A stretch of 64,000 bases of DNA from assembly GCA_964386535.1 (NCBI GenBank), contig CAYLRY010000007.1, forward strand, positions 1 through 64,000, given 5' to 3'. The stretch comes from CAYLRY01 sp964386535. GTDB taxonomy: Bacteria; Chloroflexota; Dehalococcoidia; Dehalococcoidales; UBA3254. The notes under the pieces were generated by a model, which worked only from the letters and a program-made list of their open reading frames with translations, had not been told where the DNA came from and did no database searches. The position numbers were made by a program, and so were the translations under genes. How positions within the stretch are numbered: position 1 is the first letter of the stretch; each line of letters opens with the position of its first letter. This document shows positions 1-7,698 of this stretch, in pieces.

Positions 1-60
1 AGCGCAGCCGTCTGATCAGCTCTTTCAGCCAGTTCGCCAGCGCTGTTCAATAGAAACAAA

Positions 61-89
61 AACGGGGAGCCGGCATCCGGCTCCCCGTT
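61..89 (-). terminator. Intrinsic terminator of the B3/4-domain gene
   Basis: A perfect 13-bp inverted repeat with a 3-base loop lies 13 bases beyond the stop codon of the minus-strand gene. On the minus strand it is followed by a T-rich stretch (complement of 54-60), as expected for a Rho-independent terminator. Confidence 0.85.
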
Positions 90-101
90 TCACACAATGT
101 C

Positions 102-803
102 CTAGACTTTGAACTCGTTATGCCCCTTCATCAGCAGGTCATATTTGACTTCGCCCCCGCAAAACCGGCGGACCAGACCGGCCAGTTCTGCGGTGATTTC
201 TTCCGCCTTTTCTCTGTTAAAAGGCGGTAAACAATCTACATTGATGGCGATGTTGCGGGTTTCCGGATTAAGGCGGGTCTGATAACCCTGCCTCCAGTTC
301 CAGCGACGGCACATGACGAAGACGTCATCAATATAAATTACCTCACCTGCGTCAGGGTGTTCTATCTCATCTGCATTAAAAGGCGTAAAGGGTTCATTCC
401 CTTTGGCCAGGGTCAAACGCAGGTCGCCCTTGACAGAATCCAGGTCATCTCCGCCGCTGGGCACAATATGCCTGAGTGAAAAATAATTGAAGAGAGCTAC
501 CGCAGTATTGATATAAGGCAACTGATCTCCACGCCTGGCGCGTCGGCAGAGTGATTCGATGGAAGAGTAAAACTTATTCGGATTGGTGCCGAACCGGGTG
601 TAAGCCTGTCTCCAGGGTGCAATGCAGGGATGATTTTTGATTTCCTGGAGTGAGGCGTCATGAGTAGCAGCCAGCTCGGCTTTTCTCAATAGCTCAATCA
701 GCTCAGGATTCTCCCCTGTATTATTTACATTTCTGGCACTGACCACGCCGCGTATGTACTGCGGAAAAATGGCCAGGACCTCATCAGTAACAATTGATTT
801 CAT
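102..803 (-). CDS. B3/4 domain protein (PheRS beta-like tRNA-editing fold)
   Basis: A 233-residue protein of the stand-alone B3/4 family, the fold of the editing domain of phenylalanyl-tRNA synthetase beta chains. Recognised by the mid-protein pattern WRQAYTRFGTNPNKFYSSIE (about residues 64-83), by PYINTAVALFNYFSLRHIVPSG (residues about 95-116 in part), and by the C-terminal RNIAINVDCLPP segment. Stand-alone members are proposed to edit or bind tRNA-like substrates, but function is rarely tested. It is monocistronic: it faces away from the serine acetyltransferase gene and has its own terminator. The family call is secure, the role is not. Confidence 0.8.
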   Translation of the reverse strand: MKSIVTDEVLAIFPQYIRGVVSARNVNNTGENPELIELLRKAELAATHDASLQEIKNHPCIAPWRQAYTRFGTNPNKFYSSIESLCRRARRGDQLPYINTAVALFNYFSLRHIVPSGGDDLDSVKGDLRLTLAKGNEPFTPFNADEIEHPDAGEVIYIDDVFVMCRRWNWRQGYQTRLNPETRNIAINVDCLPPFNREKAEEITAELAGLVRRFCGGEVKYDLLMKGHNEFKV

Positions 804-862
804 GCCGTTTCCTTCCTTTTCTTACATATCTTAGCACAGCCCTTTCTGTTAATGCCAGATCA

Positions 863-992
863 CCGGATGGTTTCCCCGAAAATGACGTTTTTACCGGTAA
901 GGCCGCTCCTTGCATAAGGGAAGAGGGACACAAAGAGGCGGCCTTGCATCCAGCGGTCATTTTCATCTTTCGTGGCACCGGCGGCCATCCGG
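863..992. repeat. Nested inverted-repeat element in a divergent intergenic region
   Basis: The 804-1137 gap holds no convincing gene but contains three nested perfect inverted repeats around one centre: CCGGATGG (863-870) with CCATCCGG (985-992), GAAAATGAC (878-886) with GTCATTTTC (956-964), and AAGGCCGC (899-906) with GCGGCCTT (938-945). The central loop is about 31 bases. Open frames on both strands here are a by-product of the symmetry. It could be a decayed palindromic mobile element (MITE-like) or a structured RNA. A further 7-bp inverted repeat, GACTATT/AATAGTC, lies at 1056-1078 upstream of the acetyltransferase gene. Confidence 0.6.
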
Positions 993-1137
993 AATAGAGG
1001 ATTTTTGGGAAAACTTCGTGCTAAGCTGGTAAAATAAAGGATATAGTCCGGCTATGACTATTTATTCCCGGAATAGTCTGGATACTACCGGGAGAATAAT
1101 GAACATCCAAGTAAAAAAGGCCGGAGAGGGGTGAGAT

Positions 1138-2097
1138 ATGGTACTGAAGCCGGAAAAAGACAAATGCCGGGTGGAAATCCAGGCGCTGCGTGATTACCGC
1201 AAAGATATTCCCTCTATTGTTGACAGTCTGGTGTCTACCTGTAGCAGGGAAGATTGTTTCGACCATATCGGTACAGAATCAATTCCATCCAGGGATGCCA
1301 TAATTGATATCATTCACCAGCTTCAAAGGATACTTTTTCCGGGGTATTTTATCAACTATAACCTTGACCGGGTCAATCTCCCCTATTACCTGGGGCATGA
1401 AACGGTTTCCCTTCTGGAAGCTCTTTCACGGCAGATTACCCTCTGTATCAGGCATGAATGCATACGCCATGATCTTCCCTGTACCAACTGCGAAGAGCGG
1501 GGATATGAGGAAGCTCTGAAATTTTTACGCCGGTTACCGGACATAAGGATACTACTGGCTAAAGATGTGCGGGCAGCCTATGAAGGTGATCCTGCTGCTT
1601 CAAGCTATGATGAAATAATCTTTTGCTATCCGGGGATGCAGGCGGTAACGGTCTACCGGATAGCTCACCAGCTTCACCTGCAAAAAATCTCATTGATGCC
1701 GCGCATTATGAGTGAGTATATTCACGGCCTGACCGGGGTGGATATCCATCCCGGCGCCCGCATCGGGGAGAGTTTTTTCATAGATCATGCGGTGGGGGTG
1801 GTGATCGGGGAGACCACTGAAATAGGCAACCGGGTGCGGCTATACCAGGGGGTTACCCTGGGTGCGCTTTCTCTTCCCAAGGAAGAGGTGGAGCATCTAC
1901 GTGGGGTGAAGCGCCATCCGACCATAGAAGACGATGTGATTATTTACTCCGGCGCCACTATTCTGGGCGGGAAAACCGTGATCGGGGCCAGATCCGTGAT
2001 CGGCGGCAATGTCTGGCTGACGGAATCCATCCCTCCGGATACCCGGGTCTTTATCAAGAATCCGGAGCTTATACTTAAAAACGGGACCGCGAAGTAA
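1138..2097 (+). CDS. Serine O-acetyltransferase, EpsC type
   Basis: A 319-residue enzyme that makes O-acetyl-L-serine from serine and acetyl-CoA, the first step of cysteine synthesis. The C-terminal third is a left-handed beta-helix of hexapeptide repeats (about residues 195-310) with the acetyltransferase signature DHAVGVVIGETTEIG near residue 221. The N-terminal 190 residues are the extended helical domain typical of EpsC-like rather than classical CysE enzymes (hence the length). A purine-rich ribosome-binding site (GGAGAGGGG) precedes the ATG. No cysK is adjacent. A hairpin terminator follows. Confidence 0.9.
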   Translation: MVLKPEKDKCRVEIQALRDYRKDIPSIVDSLVSTCSREDCFDHIGTESIPSRDAIIDIIHQLQRILFPGYFINYNLDRVNLPYYLGHETVSLLEALSRQITLCIRHECIRHDLPCTNCEERGYEEALKFLRRLPDIRILLAKDVRAAYEGDPAASSYDEIIFCYPGMQAVTVYRIAHQLHLQKISLMPRIMSEYIHGLTGVDIHPGARIGESFFIDHAVGVVIGETTEIGNRVRLYQGVTLGALSLPKEEVEHLRGVKRHPTIEDDVIIYSGATILGGKTVIGARSVIGGNVWLTESIPPDTRVFIKNPELILKNGTAK

Positions 2098-2159
2098 GAG
2101 CGCTGGTTTACACCTGAGATCCATTCAAACCATCAGAACTGGTATCAGAGACAGCAGTA

Positions 2160-2196
2160 AGTCACGCGGCTGGAGTCTCCCAGCCGAGTGACTTTT
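2160..2196 (+). terminator. Terminator of the serine acetyltransferase gene
   Basis: A 14-bp stem with one mismatch (2160-2173 with 2180-2193) and a 6-base loop runs into four T residues. It lies 63 bases past the stop codon, between two convergent genes. The T tract is short, so termination may be partial. Confidence 0.6.
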
Positions 2197-2209
2197 CATA
2201 TCGACCGGC

Positions 2210-2497
2210 TTAAACCACCTCTTCGTAATAGGCGATTTCCGGTTTTCCCTTCATAACCGGCCCCATTTTCTGGAAAAAGGTCTTAAAATGCTCGGTGGAG
2301 GTATGATATTTGACGGCTTCATCATCTTTATATTTTTCATAGAAGAAGAATTTGCAGGGATCTTCTTTTCCACGGTGTAAAGTATAGGTAATGGCGCCGG
2401 GGTCCTTGAGTACCTTTGGCTGAAGTTGCTTGAACTCCTTTTCAAAATATGCGCCTTGTCCTTCATTGACTCTGATAACTGCAGCAATAATGACCAT
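2210..2497 (-). CDS. Putative quinol monooxygenase (ABM domain)
   Basis: A 95-residue single-domain protein of the antibiotic biosynthesis monooxygenase (ABM) / YgiN fold. It begins MVIIAAVIRVNEGQ and contains the family patterns DPGAITYTLHR, FFFYEKYKDDEAVKYHTST and EHFKTFF, including the conserved His. Family members act as cofactor-free oxygenases of quinol-like substrates or as heme- or redox-related dimers, so the real substrate is unknown. A good AGGAGG site precedes the ATG. It is transcribed alone, towards the acetyltransferase gene. Confidence 0.82.
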   Translation of the reverse strand: MVIIAAVIRVNEGQGAYFEKEFKQLQPKVLKDPGAITYTLHRGKEDPCKFFFYEKYKDDEAVKYHTSTEHFKTFFQKMGPVMKGKPEIAYYEEVV

Positions 2498-3310
2498 GTT
2501 TTTCCCTCCTATAAATCACGAATTTAGTTAACCGGTATTTTACCACCTTTATGCTTGAATTGCATGTTATATTCCTTATTGCCTTTATTATCACGGCCAT
2601 CAGCGGCGATCTGATGAGATTCCCATTCTTCTGAAAGAACTGGCAAGAGTTAGTTATTAAACGAGTTCGGTTTCTGGCCGGCTCCATTTTGGGAGTTTTG
2701 ATTATATAATTCAGACAGCAAATATTTTTATAGAGATAAGAAAGTTACTCACCTGGGTTTCTCGGCATTTAATTATTCTTTTCGTCCATTAAAGCTTATA
2801 GCATTGAGTATGGCTGGTTGGCGGTTAATATTATGAATATGCTAATCTGAAATTAGTCTATTTTTGGATCGATTAGTGTAGTTTGATGGTGAAATGTGGC
2901 GTATATTGCTATCTTTAATATATTGATCTTTCTCTTTTGGTAGGTTTGTTCATTGGAGTGGCATTATATACGGGGTACGGTTAAATGTATTCGGTATTCT
3001 TGCTGGTTTGCTTCCCAGCCGTTTTGGGGTTAGTTATTCTCAGCTTACAGCTCCCTCCGGATAAATGACAGATTGTTCTCCATTACATCCCTCAACCTGT
3101 TATATACATAACACCGTGGGCAGGAAAAATTATCTCAAATAAGAAATATTGATTTTAGCAATTAAGGGGGGCGGGTTCGAAACCCGCCCCTGTGTTTTCG
3201 ACCTGGTACACGTGTTAAGCCTTTAAATTAGCCTCTCTTCTATAATCCCCAGGGCCAAACGTATGCAAAGATCAGATAACACACAGAGGGATTCCTGGTT
3301 TAACCTGTTT
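2498..3310. other. Gene-free AT-rich stretch of about 0.8 kb
   Basis: No open frame here shows protein-like composition, a ribosome-binding site or family similarity that I recognise. The stretch is visibly more AT-rich than the flanking genes. The only clear structure is a GC-rich hairpin at 3168-3190. It could hold promoter elements for the 2210-2497 gene at its left end, or decayed sequence. Confidence 0.6.
3168..3190. repeat. GC-rich hairpin resembling a dispersed palindrome or terminator
   Basis: A perfect 10-bp stem, GGGGCGGGTT with AACCCGCCCC, encloses a 3-base loop. It stands 120 bases past the end of the convergent aminotransferase gene, but no plus-strand gene precedes it, so a normal terminator role is unclear. 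On the plus strand the top of the hairpin imitates a tRNA T-arm (5-bp stem, loop TTCGAAA), but no other tRNA part is present. Confidence 0.6.
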
Positions 3311-4489
3311 TTATTTATAGACTACTTTGGCCCTGGCAAAGGCATCTTCAATGACCGGGGCCATGCCTTCGATATCGCCTGTAACCGCGTACCGGATATA
3401 GGGTTCAAAATGCACGCCGACCACGCCGGTCTTCTCGATCATCAAGAAGTTGAAATGCTCGGAATTCCTGATATTTATGCCGAAGGCCTGGTCCGGTCGT
3501 TTCCAGAGTGTGAAGAATCCTGCCCCGGGTTCTATGGCCAGTTTCATACCGTGCCTGGTCAGGATTTCAGTGAGCACTTTAATGCGTCTTCCGTACAATT
3601 GTCCGCAGGCAGCCACGCTTTTTTTATCGTTTTCAATGGCATTTAGTACACCTGCTGCCATGGGAGCAGCAAAACCGCTGTCCGTATTGCCTTTGATAGT
3701 GGCTATATCCCGGATAAAATCGGGCGATCCTACCATGGCGCCCACCCTCCATCCGGTGCCATTACTGATCACTTTAGAGGCTGAGAAAGCTTCTACCCAG
3801 GAAAGTTCGTTGAATTCAGTGGCTATTTCGGTCAGGGTGCAGCTTTCTTTCGAATATGAAAGGATATAATAGGGATTGTCGTTGAATAGCCGGATATTGT
3901 TTTTCTCACAATAGCGGCACAACTCAGTCCACCATTCACGGGTGGCGATCTGTCCGCTGGGGTTATGGGGGTAATTTACCATTATCAGATCCGTGTTGGG
4001 TCTGATTTCCGCTGTTTTAAACCGGAAGCTGTTAGCCGGATTGAGCGGCAAAGCGTAGTGGTTCAAACGGAGGTAGTTGGACCAGTCTGCCGGTGTGGGA
4101 TAACCCGGCTGGGTGGTGTTGCCCACCGTTATTGATCTCTGGGTAGCGCCGCAAGCCATCTGCACCAGCCCCAGCATAGGTTTTATACCGGGTATGGGCA
4201 GGTATTCAACGTCTTTCCCTGCCAGGCTGAAATTGAAATGTGCCTGTATAAAGCGCCTGGCGAAATCAGGTACGCCGGGGGAACCGTTATCCTGGTATTC
4301 ATGCATGGATTCCAGGTCGCTCATAACAGCTTCAGAAGCGGCTTTCCTGGCGCTTAAAAGCGCCGGCCCGGCCGGCTGTCCGATGGATAGCCTGTAAAGT
4401 TTCTGCCCTGCGGCTTCAGCGTCCCGGCACTTGGCTTTAATTGCCTGAAACAGATTTTCTCCGCCAGCGGGTAAATATGATTTTCTCAT
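3311..4489 (-). CDS. PLP-dependent aminotransferase, class I/II (LL-DAP aminotransferase-like)
   Basis: A 392-residue fold-type I aminotransferase. Visible motifs are NYPHNPSG (cofactor-binding Asn, about residue 174), NDNPYYILSY (Asp and Tyr near residue 208), the Schiff-base lysine in SASKVISNGTGWRVG (about residue 239), and a C-terminal Arg in YIRYAV that would hold the substrate carboxylate. The arrangement resembles LL-diaminopimelate and related aspartate-family aminotransferases, but the usual LL-DAP signatures cannot be checked by eye. Substrate is therefore undecided. It ends 37 bases from the convergent edge of gene-free DNA and is preceded by two palindromes (4581-4617). Confidence 0.85.
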   Translation of the reverse strand: MRKSYLPAGGENLFQAIKAKCRDAEAAGQKLYRLSIGQPAGPALLSARKAASEAVMSDLESMHEYQDNGSPGVPDFARRFIQAHFNFSLAGKDVEYLPIPGIKPMLGLVQMACGATQRSITVGNTTQPGYPTPADWSNYLRLNHYALPLNPANSFRFKTAEIRPNTDLIMVNYPHNPSGQIATREWWTELCRYCEKNNIRLFNDNPYYILSYSKESCTLTEIATEFNELSWVEAFSASKVISNGTGWRVGAMVGSPDFIRDIATIKGNTDSGFAAPMAAGVLNAIENDKKSVAACGQLYGRRIKVLTEILTRHGMKLAIEPGAGFFTLWKRPDQAFGINIRNSEHFNFLMIEKTGVVGVHFEPYIRYAVTGDIEGMAPVIEDAFARAKVVYK

Positions 4490-4580
4490 AAAATATCTTG
4501 CCTCTCTTTATATCCCTTATGATCAATTGATAATTTATCTCAAACTCAAAAGTGAGTAATGGAAATCCGAAATTCGCATG

Positions 4581-4617
4581 TTAGACCAAAGTCTAATTTA
4601 CAGATATATCGATATAT
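4581..4617. promoter_or_regulatory. Two adjacent palindromes upstream of the aminotransferase
   Basis: TTAGAC-CAAA-GTCTAA (4581-4596) is a perfect 6-4-6 inverted repeat, and ATATATCGATATAT (4604-4617) is a perfect 14-bp palindrome. They lie 92-128 bases upstream of the aminotransferase start codon and 31 bases beyond the response-regulator stop codon. This position would fit protein-binding sites; the nearby FixJ-like regulator is one candidate partner by inference only. Confidence 0.4.
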
Positions 4618-4647
4618 TTTAAAGTAGTAATTGTCAATGGATAACTT

Positions 4648-5334
4648 CTAACTTTTCTTCCTAGGCAATGCCTGGCTATGTCGAAGCCAGGCATTGCCGT
4701 TTTCAAGGCCCCCAACTTTTTCCAGCATACGTATCAGCTCTGCAATAGACCTTATCTGTAATTTGTGCATAGCCCTTCCCCGGTGCACCTTAATGGTTTT
4801 TTCGGTGACCCCTAATTGTGAGGCAATCTGCTTATTCAATTGACCGGTAGCCACGAATCTCATTACTTCCAGCTCACGGGGCGTCAGTAAGATGAGTTTT
4901 TCCTGAATTCTGGCAATATCTGCGGTGAGGGCTTTTTCCTGCCGGCTTTTTTCAATTGCTTGCTTAACCGCACTTAACAGGTCTTCATCTGAAAACGGTT
5001 TGGCTAAAAAATCAACCGCTCCGGCTTTCATGGCACGAACACTCATGGGTATATCACCGTGTCCTGTAATGAATACGATGGGTATTGCCATGCCTTTTTC
5101 ACCTAACAGCTTCTGGAGTTCCAGTCCATCCAGCCCCGGCAGGCGTACGTCCAATACCAAACAATCCGGGCTCTTAACTTCAATGTCACCCATAAATTCC
5201 TGTGCTGAAGCATAGGTTTTTACCATGAACCCATATACCGTTAGCAAGCGCTGCAGGCTCTTTCGTACCGAAGGATCATCATCAATTACATACACAGAAG
5301 ATAGCGGCTCGTTTCTTCTTGTACCAGTCATCAT
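4648..5334 (-). CDS. FixJ-like response regulator (receiver + LuxR-type HTH)
   Basis: A DNA-binding response regulator of about 228 residues from the chosen ATG. The receiver domain shows the acidic cluster in YVIDDDP, the phosphoacceptor in VLDVRLPG, the switch Thr in FITGHGD and the Lys in AKPF. The C-terminal LuxR/FixJ helix-turn-helix starts at LTPRELEVM and contains NKQIASQLGVTEKTIKVHR. An upstream in-frame start at 5415 would add 27 residues without domain similarity. I prefer the ATG at 5334, though no strong ribosome-binding site decides it. It follows its partner histidine kinase by about 150 bases. The last 17 codons coincide with a perfect inverted repeat (4664-4698) and look like an add-on tail. 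Confidence 0.9.
   Translation of the reverse strand: MMTGTRRNEPLSSVYVIDDDPSVRKSLQRLLTVYGFMVKTYASAQEFMGDIEVKSPDCLVLDVRLPGLDGLELQKLLGEKGMAIPIVFITGHGDIPMSVRAMKAGAVDFLAKPFSDEDLLSAVKQAIEKSRQEKALTADIARIQEKLILLTPRELEVMRFVATGQLNKQIASQLGVTEKTIKVHRGRAMHKLQIRSIAELIRMLEKVGGLENGNAWLRHSQALPRKKS
4664..4698. repeat. Perfect 14-bp inverted repeat inside the 3' end of the response-regulator gene
   Basis: GGCAATGCCTGGCT (4664-4677) and its exact complement (4685-4698) flank a 7-base loop. The repeat encodes the tail ENGNAWLRHSQALPR of the regulator. No T run follows on the minus strand, so it is not a standard terminator. It may be a small palindromic insertion that extended the reading frame. Confidence 0.7.
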
Positions 5335-5481
5335 CAATGCCTGACCCGGATAAACCGGAATTAAAATTTCAATTTGGTAACCAGAGATTAACCTTGAATT
5401 AAAGAAATAAACCAATAATCAGGGTCATCAAATTTTTCTAAATGGTTTGCCAGTTCAAATTATACATCCATACAGATTTTC

Positions 5482-6990
5482 TTATTCAGCCGGCAAGGTA
5501 AAGGTAAACCTGGCTCCCCCTTCAGGCCGGTTTTCCTGCCATATGCGGCCTCCCTGGGCTTCCACCAGGTTTTTACAGATTGACAGTCCAATCCCCAAAC
5601 CATCCGGTTTAGTAGTGAAGAGGGGTAAAAACAAATACTTCCGGTTAGCTTCAGGAATTCCGGGGCCAGAATCGCTGACCTCAATTCTAACGAATTGGTT
5701 GTTTTCAATTGCGGTGCGAATTTCAATCCACCGGTGTCCGGCAGTAAGACCCTTGACTGAATCAAGTGCATTAATCACCAGGTTAAGTAATATCTGCTGA
5801 ATCTGCGTCCGATCACCTTTAACCCTGGGCAATCCGGATGCCAGGCATAAGTCAATAGTAACTCCGGAAATCGCCGCATCAGCTTTTACCATAGGGTATA
5901 TCTCTTTAACCAGTTCACTGATATCCATCAGTTCTAAAGCCAGGTTTCCCCTTTTTAAAGGTTCACGCATCCTGCGGATAATTTCTCCAGCTCTTTTATC
6001 ATCATAGACAATATCTTTCAAGATGCCTTTTATCTCGTCAATATGGTCATGGCCATCGCTTATCAGACGCAAGGCGGTTTTAGCGTTTATCATAATAGCT
6101 GCTAAGGGCTGGTTCAGTTCATGGGCCAGTGAAGCGGCCAGCTCTCCTAGTGTATTCACCCTGGAAACCCGGTCCATAATCTGCCTGAGCCGGTCTACCT
6201 CTTCTTCAGCCTGTCGCTGCTCTGTAATATCCAGCACAGTGCCCAATAAAGATGGTTGTCCCTCATCTTCAAATCTGGTAGCCAGCATTTCCAGCCAGAT
6301 GGTTTTTCCATCTCCGCGAAGACAACGGCAGGTATACTGGAGATGAGTCTGTTCGCCTCCTAAACGCTTTTGCATATTTTCAAGCAGGGATTCCCGGTCT
6401 TCCGGGTGAACCAGGGCATCCAGATTGCAGGCCGTCAATTCCTCCCGCGCTCTTCCTAGCATCTCCGCCAGAGCCGGATTAACGTAGCTAAACCGTCCAT
6501 TGCGGAAGATATAAATCCCGGATATCGAGTTTTCACTTAACATGCGGAAACGAGTTTCGCTTTCCTGCAAAGCTGCTTCCGTTCGTTTTCGTTCGGTAAC
6601 ATCTACCCAGTTAGCTATAAAACGGAGAATGTTACCCTGAGATCTGACAGGTGCGATGTATACCACTGCCCAAAAACAATCGCCATTCTTTTTGACATAA
6701 TTTCTTAATAATTTGTTGAGGTCTTTCTTTCTTCCCTCATCGTTAGCGGCAAGATATTCGTTTATTTTTTCTGTTGGCCACCAGGGGTATGGACATTTGC
6801 GGCCAATCAGTTCAGTAATGGCAAATCCGGTCATTTTTTCAAAGGATGGATTAGCGTAGCTTATCGAGCTGTCCAGCTCGGTTACCAGGATGGGATAAGG
6901 TGCGCTGTCCAGCAATGTCCGGAGAAATTCATAGCTTCCCTGAAAATCTTCAGCATGTATGTCAGGTTTTTTATCTATGGTAGAGGTCAT
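5482..6990 (-). CDS. PAS-PAS sensor histidine kinase (FixL-like)
   Basis: A 502-residue soluble sensor kinase without membrane segments. PAS domain 1 spans about residues 20-140 (with a PAC-type end, RFIANWVDVTERK), and PAS domain 2 about 145-265 (ending LLGTVLDITEQRQ). The dimerisation domain carries the phospho-accepting His in LAHELNQPLAAI. The ATPase domain shows the N box NLVINALDSV, the G1 box SDSGPGIPE and the G2 box GLGIGLSI. It belongs to the HELNQPL subgroup that includes FixL and DctB. No heme-binding evidence is visible in either PAS domain, so the signal is unknown. It starts only 8 bases after the DUF502 gene and is followed by the cognate regulator. Confidence 0.92.
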   Translation of the reverse strand: MTSTIDKKPDIHAEDFQGSYEFLRTLLDSAPYPILVTELDSSISYANPSFEKMTGFAITELIGRKCPYPWWPTEKINEYLAANDEGRKKDLNKLLRNYVKKNGDCFWAVVYIAPVRSQGNILRFIANWVDVTERKRTEAALQESETRFRMLSENSISGIYIFRNGRFSYVNPALAEMLGRAREELTACNLDALVHPEDRESLLENMQKRLGGEQTHLQYTCRCLRGDGKTIWLEMLATRFEDEGQPSLLGTVLDITEQRQAEEEVDRLRQIMDRVSRVNTLGELAASLAHELNQPLAAIMINAKTALRLISDGHDHIDEIKGILKDIVYDDKRAGEIIRRMREPLKRGNLALELMDISELVKEIYPMVKADAAISGVTIDLCLASGLPRVKGDRTQIQQILLNLVINALDSVKGLTAGHRWIEIRTAIENNQFVRIEVSDSGPGIPEANRKYLFLPLFTTKPDGLGIGLSICKNLVEAQGGRIWQENRPEGGARFTFTLPAE

Positions 6991-6998
6991 GTTTATTT

Positions 6999-7655
6999 TT
7001 ATGGTTCCTTATTGGTATCTATTTTTAGCCCGAACGCCCTGGCTCTTTTAGCAAAATCCTCCGGGCATTCATCCTCCCAGGGAAGATATTTTAAGTCTTT
7101 AGGGCTGCGGAAGGCATAAAGCAAGAGATCAATAACATCCTTTGAAGGATTGCCCAGCTTGATAACGGTTTCTTTGCGTACGGGATAAACCTGGCCAGTT
7201 ACCAGAGAAGGCACATTGGGATAATAAACATTCAGCAATTGAAATCCGGCTTTTTCTTCTCCAATTCTAACCTGCTCCTCTGAAAGTATCCAGCCATAGG
7301 AAAGACAACTGGGTGAAATCATAAAAAGGCAGGGCTGCATGTGTATAAGTCGATCTACTGTGACAATTTCTCCAGCCCCAAAAAAGAGACCTATGACCGG
7401 CACCTTGGAAAATATTTTGGTGATCCTGGTTAGCCTGAAAATCACCCCGGAGACATAAATGATTACTAAAGCTAGAGCTACGCCCAGGCCCGGGTAAATG
7501 AGGGAGTCTGGAAGGAAAAAACTTAAAAATTTCCTTCCCAGGTCTTCAGCATTGGTCACCAGTATTGACACGATAACTGCTACCACAACCACCGGCAGCC
7601 AGAAAGCCAGGCCGAACAGGATAAAAGTAATTTGACCCCTCAGAAACCGTTTCAC
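6999..7655 (-). CDS. DUF502 family membrane protein
   Basis: Two or three hydrophobic segments (about residues 10-35 and 55-80 from the chosen start) are followed by the DUF502 soluble part with SPSCLSYGWILSEE, NVYYPNVPS and a VIKLGNPSKDVIDLLL segment. I chose the GTG at 7655 because AGAGGA lies 5 bases upstream and because it removes overlap with the upstream oxidoreductase; longer in-frame starts would add about 60 residues encoded inside that gene. The family is widespread and poorly characterised. Tight spacing to the sensor kinase suggests co-transcription and perhaps a role in signal input, which is inference. Confidence 0.82.
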   Translation of the reverse strand: MKRFLRGQITFILFGLAFWLPVVVVAVIVSILVTNAEDLGRKFLSFFLPDSLIYPGLGVALALVIIYVSGVIFRLTRITKIFSKVPVIGLFFGAGEIVTVDRLIHMQPCLFMISPSCLSYGWILSEEQVRIGEEKAGFQLLNVYYPNVPSLVTGQVYPVRKETVIKLGNPSKDVIDLLLYAFRSPKDLKYLPWEDECPEDFAKRARAFGLKIDTNKEP

Positions 7656-7698
7656 CAGATTCCTCTGTTTTGATCTTAATGTTAATATTTCATAATAG

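Noticed and set aside
794..997. 67-codon plus-strand frame and its mirror on the minus strand
   Set aside because: Both frames fall in the nested palindrome and lack ribosome-binding sites or family features; openness on both strands follows from the symmetry.
3120..3195. Possible tRNA gene
   Set aside because: Only the T-arm-like loop is present; no matching acceptor stem, D-arm or anticodon arm can be formed upstream.
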